DNA of 64,000 nucleotides from the NCBI GenBank assembly GCA_031254225.1, contig JAIRUU010000113.1, positions 1 through 64,000 of the forward strand, given 5' to 3'. A program made the translations under genes and the position numbers. The notes under the pieces were generated by a model. It was given only the letters and a program-made list of their open reading frames with translations, did no database searches and was not told where the DNA came from. Shown here piece after piece: positions 49,914 through 58,318 of this stretch; the first letter of the stretch is position 1, and each line of letters begins with the position of its first letter. This DNA is from Candidatus Elusimicrobium euhamitermitis (GTDB taxonomy: Bacteria; Elusimicrobiota; Elusimicrobia; Elusimicrobiales; Elusimicrobiaceae).

Positions 49914-50151
49914 TCAGTAGCCATGGTATGATGACAAGCGCCACGGCAATCCAGCCGAAAGTTGCGGCGAATTTGCTTGCCTGTTTTGCAGCGTTCAAAT
50001 CGGTTTTTATTTTATCGTCAACGCGCAGCGCAAAAATCAAACTTGCGACGGCAGCCGGCATTGCGAAGAACGCGCCCAGGCCGGACAGACAAAGCGACAC
50101 TATTGCCAGCACCAGATGATTTTCAATTTTAGTCTCGTTATTTTCCGTCAT
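49861..50151 (-). CDS. CD225/dispanin-like small membrane protein
   Basis: 96 aa. 'ENHLVLAIVSLCLSGLGAFF' and 'AAVASLIFALRVDDKIKTDL' followed by a second helix ('FGWIAVALVIIPWLLIIFFW') resemble the two-helix CD225/dispanin fold, with the cytoplasmic linker 'NAAKQASKFAAT'. Bacterial members have no established function. GGTGGA is 8-10 nt before the ATG. The 3' end overlaps ybeY antisense by 53 bp. Confidence 0.72.
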   Translation of the reverse strand: MTENNETKIENHLVLAIVSLCLSGLGAFFAMPAAVASLIFALRVDDKIKTDLNAAKQASKFAATFGWIAVALVIIPWLLIIFFWLAAGFGLFWFLR

Positions 50152-50204
50152 AATATTGCGTCCACCAAAAAGACTTATTTAGACTAATTATATAAAATAT
50201 AAAT

Positions 50205-50477
50205 ATGGATATAAAATATATTGAGCGTCTGGCAAAGAGCGCGAAACTTAAATTTACGCCTGAGGATTTGCAGGACTGGAGCGTAAAAATGGAAAAGATT
50301 TTTACGTGGATAGACCAGCTGGCGCAGGTGGAAACTTCCGGCGTGCCCGCGGATATTGTAAGCCCCGTCCTGGATTTGAGGGAAGACGCCGCGCGCGCTT
50401 TTGAAAATATCCCCGCGATAATTTCCGCTTTCCCCGCGGAAGAAGAAAAAATGATAAGGGTAAAAAAAGTTTTATGA
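50205..50477 (+). CDS. gatC: Asp/Glu-tRNA amidotransferase subunit C
   Basis: 90 aa. 'IKYIERLAKSAKLKFTPEDL' start, 'WIDQLAQVETSGVPADI' and 'LREDAARAFENIPAII' are GatC marks. Needed for folding of GatA in the GatCAB complex that converts Glu-tRNA(Gln) or Asp-tRNA(Asn). TATAAA ends 9 nt before the ATG, with no ribosome site. Overlaps gatA by 4 bp. Confidence 0.92.
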   Translation: MDIKYIERLAKSAKLKFTPEDLQDWSVKMEKIFTWIDQLAQVETSGVPADIVSPVLDLREDAARAFENIPAIISAFPAEEEKMIRVKKVL

Positions 50478-51895
50478 CGGCTTCAGAGATTGTAAAAAAT
50501 ATTAAAGAGGGTAAAACCACGGCGCTCGCCGCGGCGGAAAACGCTTTTAGAATAATTAAGGAAAAAAATCCGCAAATCAACGCTTTTATTGAAATTTTTG
50601 AAGACGCCGCGCTGGCCCGCGCAAAAGAAATAGACGCAAAAAAAGCCGCGGGCAAAAAACTCGGCCGTCTGGCGGGAGTGCCCGTAGGCATAAAAGACAA
50701 TATGCTTTACAGCGGTCATTTGGCCACATGCGCGTCAAAAATGCTGGCAAACCATAAAGCCGTGTACACGGCGACCGCGATACAAAGAATTATTGACGAG
50801 GACGGAATTATCGTCGGCCGTCTGAATATGGACGAGTTTGCAATGGGCTCGTCAACTGAAAATTCAATTTACGGCGCGACTAAAAATCCGCTTGACCAAA
50901 CAAGAGTCGCGGGCGGTTCGTCCGGCGGCAGCGCGGCCGCGGTATGCGCGGGCATGGTGCCTTTGGCTCTGGGTTCCGATACCGGCGGTTCAATACGCCA
51001 GCCGGCAAGTTTTTGCGGCGTTGTCGGCGTAAAACCAACGCACGGGCGCGTCAGCCGGTACGGTTTAGTGGCCTTCGGCTCCAGCGTGGACCAGATAGGG
51101 CCGATTGCGGCAAACGTTGAGGACGCCGCGCTTTTGTTTGACGTAATTTCCGGCGCGGACGCCAAAGATTCAACTTCTAACCAGACAAAATTTGAAGACG
51201 TGTCAAAAAATTTAAATAAATCCATTGCGGGTCTTAAAGTGGGGATACCGACGGATTTTTTTGAAAATCTTGACCCTGAAATTAAAAAAACTTTTGACAA
51301 CGCAAAAAATGTTTTGAAAAATTTGGGCGCGCAGCCGGTTGACATACCGCTGCCTTTTGCAAAATACAGCTCCCCCTGCTATTATATTTTGATGAGCGCG
51401 GAAGCCAGCTCAAATCTTTCCCGTTTTGACGGCCTGCGTTACGGTTATCAGACGGCAAATCCTGCGGATTTGGACGAAGTTTACGCCAAAACACGCATGG
51501 AAGGCTTTGGGCCGGAAGTCAAACGCCGCATTATGATAGGCCACTACGTTTTGAGCAAAGAGCGTTACGAGGCCACATGCGTCAAAGCCCGTCAGGTAAG
51601 AACGCTTATCAGAAAAAATTTTGAGGACGCTTTTAAAAAAGTTGATATTATTTTAACGCCCACTTCGCCGACGGTTGCCGCAAAACTGGGCAAAGCGGCT
51701 GAGGACCAGGTTACAACTTATCTGGCGGATTTGTTCACTTGTCCTGGCAATATGGCAAACCTGTGCGGCGTTTCCGTCCCGTGCGGGAACGCGGCGGAAG
51801 GGCTGCCGGCCGGCGTGCAGTTTTATGCCGACTCCGACCGGGAAGATATAATGTTCAACGCGGCTTACGCGTATGAGCGGGCGGCAAACAAATGA
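50474..51895 (+). CDS. gatA: Asp/Glu-tRNA amidotransferase subunit A
   Basis: 473 aa. Amidase signature with the Ser-cisSer-Lys triad: Lys in 'GVPVGIKDNML', serines in 'RVAGGSSGGSAAAVCAGM' and 'GSDTGGSIRQPASFCGVVG'. Generates ammonia from glutamine for GatB. gatB does not follow; a NUDIX gene does (4-bp overlap), so gatB must be elsewhere. Confidence 0.96.
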   Translation: MTASEIVKNIKEGKTTALAAAENAFRIIKEKNPQINAFIEIFEDAALARAKEIDAKKAAGKKLGRLAGVPVGIKDNMLYSGHLATCASKMLANHKAVYTATAIQRIIDEDGIIVGRLNMDEFAMGSSTENSIYGATKNPLDQTRVAGGSSGGSAAAVCAGMVPLALGSDTGGSIRQPASFCGVVGVKPTHGRVSRYGLVAFGSSVDQIGPIAANVEDAALLFDVISGADAKDSTSNQTKFEDVSKNLNKSIAGLKVGIPTDFFENLDPEIKKTFDNAKNVLKNLGAQPVDIPLPFAKYSSPCYYILMSAEASSNLSRFDGLRYGYQTANPADLDEVYAKTRMEGFGPEVKRRIMIGHYVLSKERYEATCVKARQVRTLIRKNFEDAFKKVDIILTPTSPTVAAKLGKAAEDQVTTYLADLFTCPGNMANLCGVSVPCGNAAEGLPAGVQFYADSDREDIMFNAAYAYERAANK

Positions 51896-52338
51896 TAGTC
51901 TCCGAGTTTTCCTGCGGCGGCGTTGTCTTAGACGGCAGAAAAGTACTGCTGGTGCAGGTTAAAAATATGAAGGGCAAAAAAATATGGACATTTCCCAAAG
52001 GGCATATTGAAGCCGGAGAAACGCCCCGCCAGGCCGCTTTGCGCGAAGTGGAGGAAGAGACGGGCTACAAAGCCGCGATAGTGCGTCCGATAATCCGCGT
52101 GCGTTACGCTTTTACTTTGCAGGGCAATTATATTAAGAAGACGGTGCAGTGGTATTTGATGAAAAGACTGGGGCGGATAGGCAGGCCGGACTCGTCGGAG
52201 ATTTTGGACGTGAGGTGGGTTTCCGCGCCGAAAGCCAAAGAAATGGTTTTGTACCCGAGCGATTTGCGCCTGCTGGAAATGGTCGGCCCGGGAGTTCCGG
52301 CGGCGCCTGAAAAAGAAGATTTTGATACGGCTGATTAA
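51892..52338 (+). CDS. NUDIX hydrolase
   Basis: 148 aa. Nudix box 'GHIEAGETPRQAALREVEEE' followed by TGY fits Gx5Ex7REUxEExGU. The 'IWTFPKGHIEAGE' start and the 'QWYLMKRLG' strand resemble diadenosine-tetraphosphate hydrolase-type members, but substrate cannot be fixed. Last gene of the gatC-gatA operon. Confidence 0.9.
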   Translation: MIVSEFSCGGVVLDGRKVLLVQVKNMKGKKIWTFPKGHIEAGETPRQAALREVEEETGYKAAIVRPIIRVRYAFTLQGNYIKKTVQWYLMKRLGRIGRPDSSEILDVRWVSAPKAKEMVLYPSDLRLLEMVGPGVPAAPEKEDFDTAD

Positions 52339-52368
52339 AAAACCCGCCGGCTTCCCGGGGGTTTTTTA
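52336..52368 (+). terminator. Intrinsic terminator after the NUDIX gene
   Basis: TAAAAAACCCGCCGG-CTTC-CCGGGGGTTTTTTA: imperfect GC-rich stem with A and T tracts on either side; may also serve the convergent EamA gene. Confidence 0.8.
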
Positions 52369-52383
52369 ATGTCATAGAATGTC

Positions 52384-53268
52384 TTATTTTTTTACGGGTT
52401 TCTGTATTATAAACAAGCTTACAAAAATCAAAAATATTCCGGCAAATTCATTTAAGCCCGGCACTCTGCCGGTGGCGAGAAAATCTAAAACCAGAGCAAC
52501 GATAGGCACCAGATACGTGACGCTTGCCGCGCGCAGCGCGCCTAATCTTTTAATTAAAGCAAGCAGCAGTAAAAACGCTATTGCGCTTGAAAAAACGCCG
52601 CCGTAAATCATAGACAAAACAGTCTTTGTATCCAGCATATTTTTAGACGGCATTACGCCGAAAACCAGCGACACCGCGCCCATAACTATAAACGCAAAAA
52701 GGTACTGGTGAAAAATATTTCCCTCGGTGGAAATTGTGCTGTGGTCAACCATAATATATTTTGTAAAAACGTTGCCCAGCGCGTAACATATTGCCATGCC
52801 CACAAGCGCGAGGCAGCCGTAAAACTCCGCCATGCTGCCCTGAAAATTTGCCGCGGGCAGCATAATGCATAAAATGCCCGCGATACCTATTAAAACGCCC
52901 AGCGCGCGCGGCCAGGTAAAAGAATCTTCCCCTTTCAAAATAATCGCGCCCGCTATAAACGTCCATATGGGCGCGGTGCCGTTGAAAATGCCGCCAACGC
53001 CCGACGGCACAAACTGCTGCCCCCAGAACATTAAAAAGAACGGAAGTATGATTAAAACCGAGCTCAGAAACCACGGTTTCCAAATTTCTTTAGCGGGAAT
53101 TTTAACGCTTTTGCGGCGCAGCGCGAACAAAATTATAAAAAATAAAAACCCAAAGAATACGCGCGAGAACGCGCCGTAAAGCGGGTCCACACCCGCCACG
53201 ATATTTTTTGCCGCCAAAAACGCGCTGCCCCAGCAAAAAGCAAGCGCGAAGAAATAAAAATAGGTCAT
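52384..53268 (-). CDS. EamA/DMT-family transporter
   Basis: 294 aa with ten predicted membrane helices in two repeats ('FYFFALAFCWGSAFLAAKNI' and 'GVFSSAIAFLLLLALIKRLG'). Typical drug/metabolite transporter size; substrate unknown. The ATG at 53268 lies 7 nt after TATAAT on the minus strand with no ribosome site. Confidence 0.88.
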   Translation of the reverse strand: MTYFYFFALAFCWGSAFLAAKNIVAGVDPLYGAFSRVFFGFLFFIILFALRRKSVKIPAKEIWKPWFLSSVLIILPFFLMFWGQQFVPSGVGGIFNGTAPIWTFIAGAIILKGEDSFTWPRALGVLIGIAGILCIMLPAANFQGSMAEFYGCLALVGMAICYALGNVFTKYIMVDHSTISTEGNIFHQYLFAFIVMGAVSLVFGVMPSKNMLDTKTVLSMIYGGVFSSAIAFLLLLALIKRLGALRAASVTYLVPIVALVLDFLATGRVPGLNEFAGIFLIFVSLFIIQKPVKK

Positions 53269-53274
53269 AAAAAT

Positions 53275-53280
53275 ATTATA
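53275..53280 (-). promoter_or_regulatory. -10 hexamer, leaderless start of the EamA gene
   Basis: TATAAT on the minus strand, 7 nt from its last T to the A of the ATG at 53268. Confidence 0.55.
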
Positions 53281-53323
53281 CCTTTTAAGGTAATGTTAAA
53301 AAAGCGAAAAAAATAAAACAAAT

Positions 53324-53469
53324 CTTCCCCTTTTAGGGGAAGTCTCCGGAGGGGATAGGGGTAAATACACACAAATATGCGTCTGTAAGATTTCTGTTTT
53401 AAGCAAACAGCGTTTTATAACAGCCATTTACCCCTTTCCGCTTCGCGGCTTTCCCCCTAAAAGGGGGAA
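53324..53469. repeat. Composite palindromic element
   Basis: Hairpin CTTCCCCT-TTT-AGGGGAAG (53324-53342), then GGAGGGGATAGGGGTAAAT, a ~55-bp A/T-rich middle, ATTTACCCCTTTCCGC, and hairpin TTCCCCCT-AAA-AGGGGGAA (53451-53469). Inner and outer parts are mutually inverted, giving a foldback of ~146 bp between two divergent transporter genes. Looks like a MITE-type or REP-type unit related to the hairpins at 15486 and 57441. Confidence 0.7.
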
Positions 53470-53516
53470 TTTTTATCTTATCCGGACTGATTTAGCGTTG
53501 CCAGCTTTTTCATATT

Positions 53517-53525
53517 TGATATTAT
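53517..53525 (+). promoter_or_regulatory. Extended -10, leaderless start of the MFS gene
   Basis: TGATATTAT ends 8 nt before the ATG at 53533. Confidence 0.5.
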
Positions 53526-53532
53526 AAATTAT

Positions 53533-54798
53533 ATGGAAAATAAAAGCAGACACCCTTGGTTTTTTATACCGACGCTTTATTTTGCGGAAGGTTTGCCGTA
53601 TATAATTATTAACTCTGTTTCCTCCGTCGTGTACACAAAACTCGGCATTCCCAAAGACGTGATGACTTTCTGGACAGGTTTCCTCTATCTGCCGTGGATT
53701 TTAAAAATGGTCTGGAGCCCGCTGCTTGAAAACAGAAGCAAAAAATTTATTCTTTCCTCCGCGCAGTTTTTGCTTGCGATAATTTTTCTGCTTACGGGAC
53801 TTGCTTTTAATTTAAATAATTTTTTTGTCGCCTCGCTGCTCGGGTTTGCGGCGGGCGCGTTTATCAGCGCCACTTATGACGCGGCGACCGACGGCTATTA
53901 TATGCTTGTCTTAGATAAGGAAAGACAGTCTTTCTACGTCGGCATACGCACGTTTTTTTACAGGCTGTCCATGATTTTCGGAAGCGGGATTATTGTAATG
54001 CTGGCGGGCAGGCTGGAGGTTAAAACGGGCAATATTGCGCCGGCGTGGACAATAAGTTTTACGGCGGTTGCAGCAGTATTTTTTATTTTTACAATCTGGC
54101 ATTTTTTTATTTTGCCGCGGGATGCAAAACCTCCGTCTTCGCTGCGCTGCGACGCGACTGCGCCGAAAGCGGCGCAGAATTTTAAGGAAGTCTTCAAAAC
54201 TTATTTCACGCAGAAAAATATTTTGATAATTCTGATTTTTATTTTGGTTTACCGTCTGGGCGAAGCAAGCCTTGAAAAACTTATCGCCCCTTTTATGCTT
54301 GACCCGAAAAGCGCGGGCGGGCTTGCCGTTTCCACTGAAACTTTTGGTTTTATAAAAGGCACCGTGGCTATGATTGCTTTAATAGCCGGCAATATTCTGG
54401 GCGGCATAGCGCTTGCAAAATACGGTTTTAAAAAATGTCTGTGGCCCTTTGTGGTTTTATTAAACGCGCCGAATATTTTTTATGTAATTATGGCTGTTTT
54501 CAAGCCCGCTTTATGGATAGTTGCGGTTTTAGTTTCTTTTGAGCAGTTCGGCTACGGGCTGGGTTTCATGGCTTTTACGGTGTTTGTTATGAAAATCAGC
54601 CAGAAAAGCAAGTATCCCACGTCGTACTACGCCATATCCACGGGCATTATGGCCCTGGGCATGATGATTCCCAACATGATGAGCGGCAGGCTGCAGGTAT
54701 CGGTCGGCTACACAAACTTTTTCATAATAGCGTGTATTTTGAGCATTCCCAGCTTTTTCATAGCCCCGTACGCAATCAAAATTTTTGAAGATAAATAA
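53533..54798 (+). CDS. MFS transporter, AmpG-like
   Basis: 421 aa, 12 predicted helices. 'TLYFAEGLPYIIINSVSS', 'FWTGFLYLPWILKMVWSPLL' and 'SFEQFGYGLGFMAFTVFVM' follow the AmpG/PAT-family pattern (muropeptide or acetyl-CoA type permeases), so recycling of cell-wall peptides is a reasonable guess. In the central loop the segment 'DAKPPSSLRCDATAPKAAQ' is encoded by a CGTCTTCGC repeat and adjoining palindrome (54134-54177), kept in frame. Leaderless-type start. Confidence 0.78.
   Translation: MENKSRHPWFFIPTLYFAEGLPYIIINSVSSVVYTKLGIPKDVMTFWTGFLYLPWILKMVWSPLLENRSKKFILSSAQFLLAIIFLLTGLAFNLNNFFVASLLGFAAGAFISATYDAATDGYYMLVLDKERQSFYVGIRTFFYRLSMIFGSGIIVMLAGRLEVKTGNIAPAWTISFTAVAAVFFIFTIWHFFILPRDAKPPSSLRCDATAPKAAQNFKEVFKTYFTQKNILIILIFILVYRLGEASLEKLIAPFMLDPKSAGGLAVSTETFGFIKGTVAMIALIAGNILGGIALAKYGFKKCLWPFVVLLNAPNIFYVIMAVFKPALWIVAVLVSFEQFGYGLGFMAFTVFVMKISQKSKYPTSYYAISTGIMALGMMIPNMMSGRLQVSVGYTNFFIIACILSIPSFFIAPYAIKIFEDK
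54134..54177 (+). repeat. CGTCTTCGC motif plus hairpin inside the MFS gene
   Basis: Motif CGTCTTCGCTGCGC...GCGACGCG (54134-54156), one base, then CTGCGCCG-AAAG-CGGCGCAG (54158-54177). Same order as at the prfB and alaS ends, here translated as part of a cytoplasmic loop. Confidence 0.8.
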
Positions 54799-54801
54799 TT
54801 T

Positions 54802-54810
54802 TGCTATAAT
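54802..54810 (+). promoter_or_regulatory. Extended -10 promoter of rpmB
   Basis: TGCTATAAT, a near-ideal extended -10, ~34 bp before the rpmB ATG. Confidence 0.6.
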
Positions 54811-54843
54811 ATGTATATATATTAAGCAAAAGGAAAATGAAAT

Positions 54844-55038
54844 ATGTCTTATAAATGTACTATATGCGGCAAAGGGCCTGTTCAGGGCGGCTCCTACAGC
54901 CACTCCAACAGGAAAACAAACAGGACTTTCAAACCCAATCTCCAGAAACAGAAAGTTGTTCTGGAAGGTAAAACGCAGACCGCGTACGTCTGCACAAAAT
55001 GCATAAAAAGCGGTTTTACGGCGAAACCCGCTAAATAA
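54844..55038 (+). CDS. rpmB: 50S ribosomal protein L28
   Basis: 64 aa. 'CTICGKGPVQGGSYSHSNRK' with the first CxxC and 'AYVCTKCIKSGF' with the second make a zinc-ribbon form of L28. AAAAGGAAAATG precedes the ATG. Confidence 0.95.
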   Translation: MSYKCTICGKGPVQGGSYSHSNRKTNRTFKPNLQKQKVVLEGKTQTAYVCTKCIKSGFTAKPAK

Positions 55039-55058
55039 TGGAAGCTCTTTAGACTGCA

Positions 55059-55095
55059 CAGCCCGTGACAAAAATCTTGGCACGGGCTTTTGTTC
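55059..55095 (+). terminator. Terminator or attenuator between rpmB and bamA
   Basis: AGCCCGTG-ACAAAAATCTTGG-CACGGGCTTTTGTT: 8-bp stem and short T tract. It ends only ~15 bp before the bamA ATG, and no separate promoter fits between, so it may attenuate read-through into the lipid A operon. Confidence 0.7.
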
Positions 55096-55109
55096 AGTCT
55101 CGGTGTCTT

Positions 55110-57425
55110 ATGAAAAAATTTCTGTTCTTGACATTTTTGGTTTGCGCGGCGTCCCTTTTCGCGCAGGAAAGCGCGGATAACAGCGGCCCGTGGATGGTTT
55201 GCGACACGGGGGTTACCGGCCTTAAAAATATTGCCCCAAAAACCGTTCTCAAAGCGGCCAAAGCGAAAAAAGGCGAAATGTACGAGAAGGGTTTTGTATA
55301 CGACGATATGCAGAGCATAGTCGCGCTGGGCAGTTTTGACAACGCGCAGGTGGACGTTTCGCCGGCTAAAGGCGAGCGCAAAAATAAAGAAGATCAACAG
55401 AATTATCCCTGCTATAAAATCACATATATCGTCAAAGAAAAACCTGTTTTTGACAAAATTATCTACCAGGGCCGCAAACATTTGAGCAAGAGCAGCATAA
55501 CTGAAGCCATGACGCTCAAAATTAAAGACCCGTATAACGAAACCAAACTTTCAACGGACATGCAGGCTGTTAAAAATAAATACGCCGAGAAAGGTTATAT
55601 CAACGCTTACGTGAGTTACGAAACAAAAATTAATGAAGATTACGGCACCGCGGAAGTCACTCTTGTCATAAACGAGGGCGAGCGCGCCAAAGTGGACAAG
55701 GTTCAAATTCTGGGCGCGGAAGGAATAATCCCGTCTGAAACGCTGATTAAAAAAACGTCCAACCGCCCGGGCAAAATTTACAAACCGCAGAATCTGCAGA
55801 AAGATTATATCAATATGACGCTCTACGGCCGCAACAAAGGCTTCAGCGAGTTTGACGTCAAGCCGCCCAAAGTGGAAATGAGCGAGGACAAAAGCAAAGT
55901 CTCAATAACCTATGAAGTAAAAGAAGGCGTGCAGGCGCATTACGGCAAAAGCACGTTTGATGGCAACACGGTGTTTACGGACGCCGAGCTTAAGAAAAAT
56001 ATTTTTTACCGCGAAGGCAATATTTATAAACAAAAAAGTTTTGACTACACCGTGCGCGACATGCAGGAAGCGTACGCCAACAAAGGTTATTTAAAAGCGC
56101 AAATCACGCCGAAGCGGACCGTGACGGACGGCGTTCTGGATATTGATTATATTATTAACGAGGGCCGCGTTTTTTACGTTGACCACGTTGACGTTACGGG
56201 CAATGAAAGCACAAAAACAAACGTCCTTGCGCGCGAGATAACCATTAAACCGGGCGACTTGTTTGACTACTCCAAAATCCGCCGCAGCCAGACCAAAATA
56301 ATGAATCTGGGTTTTATCAACGACGTGCAGCTTGATATTTCCCCCACCGCGGCCCCTGACAAAGTGGATTTGGGTTTTAACGTGGTGGAAGGCCGCCCCG
56401 GAATGTTTACCGCCGGCATAGCCATGTCTTCAATGGACGGGCTCTACGGCGAGGTTAGCGTCAGCCATCTTAATTTATTCGGCTCTGCACAGCGTTTGAA
56501 TTTACGCACGCAGTTCGGCAAAAATTTACTTGATTATACCGTGGGCTGGTCCACGCCGTGGGTGTTTGACAGGCCGGTATCTTTCGGCGTTGACGCTTTT
56601 AATACGCGCCGTTACCGCCCTTTTGAAAACACTTTACAGGCGTATACGGACAAACGCATAGGCGGCCGCGTGATAGTCGGCCCGCGTTTTTCGGAAGATA
56701 TTTACCAGTTAAGCCTGGCGTACACTTTGCAGAGCATTGATATTTACGACGTTGACGCCCAGTACGCAAATCTTATTCCGAAGGTAAAAAATCTTTCGTC
56801 CGGCTTCGGCGTTGATTTTGCCTTGGACACGCGCGATAATATGTGGGACCCTACGACGGGCTGGCGCAACTCCGCGGGCGTTGAAGTGACCGGCGGTCCT
56901 TTTATGGGGGATTTGGATTTATGGACGCTTAACCTGCGCTCCATATTTAACCATACTGTTTTAAACGTCGGCGGCAATTACCCTATAGTTTTTGTGCTGT
57001 CCAATAAATTCGCCTCAACAAAACCTTACGGCAGGACAAAAGAAGTGCCGGTTTATGAAAAATATTTTATAGGCGGCGCGGACACCATAAGGGGTTATGA
57101 CAATACGGGCCAGGTCGGCCCGCCGGACGGCAGCGAAGTGTATTTTGTTTCCAACTGGGAACTGCGCTTCCCGCTTGCGCGCGAAGGGCGCAGGAGCATT
57201 GCGCAGCTCGCGGCTTTCTTTGACGTGGGCAATGCGTGGAACAGCGTGAGCGACGTTAAGTTTTCCCTCGGGCCGGATTATGACCAGTTTAAGGCCGGCG
57301 TGGGCGTGGGGCTCAGGTTTGCCACGCCGCAGCTGCCCATACGCATAGACTGGGGTTATGGTTTGAATCACGCGGCTGGGGAATCTAAGACGAAATTTTA
57401 TTTCAACATGTCCAACGCGTTTTAG
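55110..57425 (+). CDS. bamA: Outer membrane protein assembly factor BamA
   Basis: 771 aa from the ATG at 55110. Signal peptide 'MKKFLFLTFLVCAASLFAQ', about five POTRA domains (~25-430, each with patterns like 'VDKVQILGAEGIIPSETLIK' and 'YVDHVDVTGNESTKTNVLAR'), then a 16-strand barrel with the conserved loop 'IGGADTIRGYDNTGQVGPP' and C-terminal 'YFNMSNAF' ending in Phe. Inserts beta-barrel proteins into the outer membrane, which together with the lpx genes shows a diderm envelope. Confidence 0.96.
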   Translation: MKKFLFLTFLVCAASLFAQESADNSGPWMVCDTGVTGLKNIAPKTVLKAAKAKKGEMYEKGFVYDDMQSIVALGSFDNAQVDVSPAKGERKNKEDQQNYPCYKITYIVKEKPVFDKIIYQGRKHLSKSSITEAMTLKIKDPYNETKLSTDMQAVKNKYAEKGYINAYVSYETKINEDYGTAEVTLVINEGERAKVDKVQILGAEGIIPSETLIKKTSNRPGKIYKPQNLQKDYINMTLYGRNKGFSEFDVKPPKVEMSEDKSKVSITYEVKEGVQAHYGKSTFDGNTVFTDAELKKNIFYREGNIYKQKSFDYTVRDMQEAYANKGYLKAQITPKRTVTDGVLDIDYIINEGRVFYVDHVDVTGNESTKTNVLAREITIKPGDLFDYSKIRRSQTKIMNLGFINDVQLDISPTAAPDKVDLGFNVVEGRPGMFTAGIAMSSMDGLYGEVSVSHLNLFGSAQRLNLRTQFGKNLLDYTVGWSTPWVFDRPVSFGVDAFNTRRYRPFENTLQAYTDKRIGGRVIVGPRFSEDIYQLSLAYTLQSIDIYDVDAQYANLIPKVKNLSSGFGVDFALDTRDNMWDPTTGWRNSAGVEVTGGPFMGDLDLWTLNLRSIFNHTVLNVGGNYPIVFVLSNKFASTKPYGRTKEVPVYEKYFIGGADTIRGYDNTGQVGPPDGSEVYFVSNWELRFPLAREGRRSIAQLAAFFDVGNAWNSVSDVKFSLGPDYDQFKAGVGVGLRFATPQLPIRIDWGYGLNHAAGESKTKFYFNMSNAF

Positions 57426-57440
57426 CGGCGTATCCTTTAG

Positions 57441-57469
57441 TTTTCCTCTCCCTTTTAGGGAGAGGAAAA
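57441..57469. repeat. Short palindromic repeat, CTCTCCCT family
   Basis: TTTTCCTCTCCCT-TTT-AGGGAGAGGAAAA, perfect 13-bp stem, 3-nt loop, between bamA and the OmpH-like gene in the same operon. Could be an RNA-processing or stability hairpin. Confidence 0.75.
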
Positions 57470-57493
57470 AGATTGGAGGACGGAGTTCTGTTA

Positions 57494-58318
57494 ATGAAAA
57501 AACGGATTTTGGTTTTAATTTTTTTATTAACTGCCGTTATTTCAAACGGACAGGAAAACGGCGGCGTGCTGTCCGCCGCGGCTCCGCCGCCGCCGCAGGG
57601 GAAATTAATAGCGGCTTATCTGGATATAAATTATTGTTTCAAAAACCACCCGTGGACAAATTTGACTAAAGAGGCTTTGCAGGAAACTTTGCGTAAAAAG
57701 GCGGACGAAATAGAAAACGCAAAAAAAGACATAGCCGCTATCAACGGCGAAACCGCGTCTCTTGAAGCCGAGACGGATAATCTTAAACCTTTTTATGAAA
57801 CGTCTTATTCGTCCGACGGGCCGCAGCTTCTGCCGCAGCCGCAGGGCGCGGATTATGCCGAAACTGCGGACGCTCTTTCCCGTTTCCTTGTTTTCAGCGG
57901 CGCGGATATACGCTTTAACAGCCCTGTTGACGCCGCGGCGCTTGCCGAGCAGAATAAAAAGAAAATAGCCGATAATATGACGGCGGTCCGCGAAAAAGAA
58001 ATCTGGATAGAAAAACAGAAATTTGACACCACTAATCAAGTAAAAAAAGAAGAGGCCGTTGAAGTGCAGGAAATTATGCAGGATATTTACGAAGAGTTAA
58101 AACTCTTCGCGTTAAAGAGAAATATTGCGATAATAGTAAATAAAGACGATATTTTGTACGGGCAGAAACCCGTTGACATAACGCAGGAATTTACGGACAG
58201 GCTCAGAAAAACAAAAAAAGAAAAATCCGGCAAAAAAGATTCAAAAAAAATAATATCCCTTGAACTTGACGCGCAAAAAGCGCCGCAAATAAACAGCGGC
58301 GCGGGAACAAAACAATGA
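57494..58318 (+). CDS. OmpH/Skp-like periplasmic chaperone
   Basis: 274 aa from the ATG at 57494 (GGAGG upstream). Signal peptide 'MKKRILVLIFLLTAVISNGQ', then 'LIAAYLDINYCFKNHPWTNL', long helical/coiled-coil arms (~65-110 and ~160-215), and the C-terminal core 'NIAIIVNKDDILYG...VDITQEF' typical of OmpH. Larger than the ~160-aa Skp, with an inserted Pro/Gln-rich segment. Position directly after bamA and before lpxD is the classical one. Lysine-rich tail. Confidence 0.85.
   Translation: MKKRILVLIFLLTAVISNGQENGGVLSAAAPPPPQGKLIAAYLDINYCFKNHPWTNLTKEALQETLRKKADEIENAKKDIAAINGETASLEAETDNLKPFYETSYSSDGPQLLPQPQGADYAETADALSRFLVFSGADIRFNSPVDAAALAEQNKKKIADNMTAVREKEIWIEKQKFDTTNQVKKEEAVEVQEIMQDIYEELKLFALKRNIAIIVNKDDILYGQKPVDITQEFTDRLRKTKKEKSGKKDSKKIISLELDAQKAPQINSGAGTKQ

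Noticed and set aside
50205..52338. Expected gatB after gatA
   Set aside because: The gene after gatA is a NUDIX hydrolase; no GatB-like frame exists in the window.
53533..54798. MFS gene as a pseudogene because of the repeat insertion
   Set aside because: The reading frame is open across the insertion and all helices are present; the extra residues fall in a loop.
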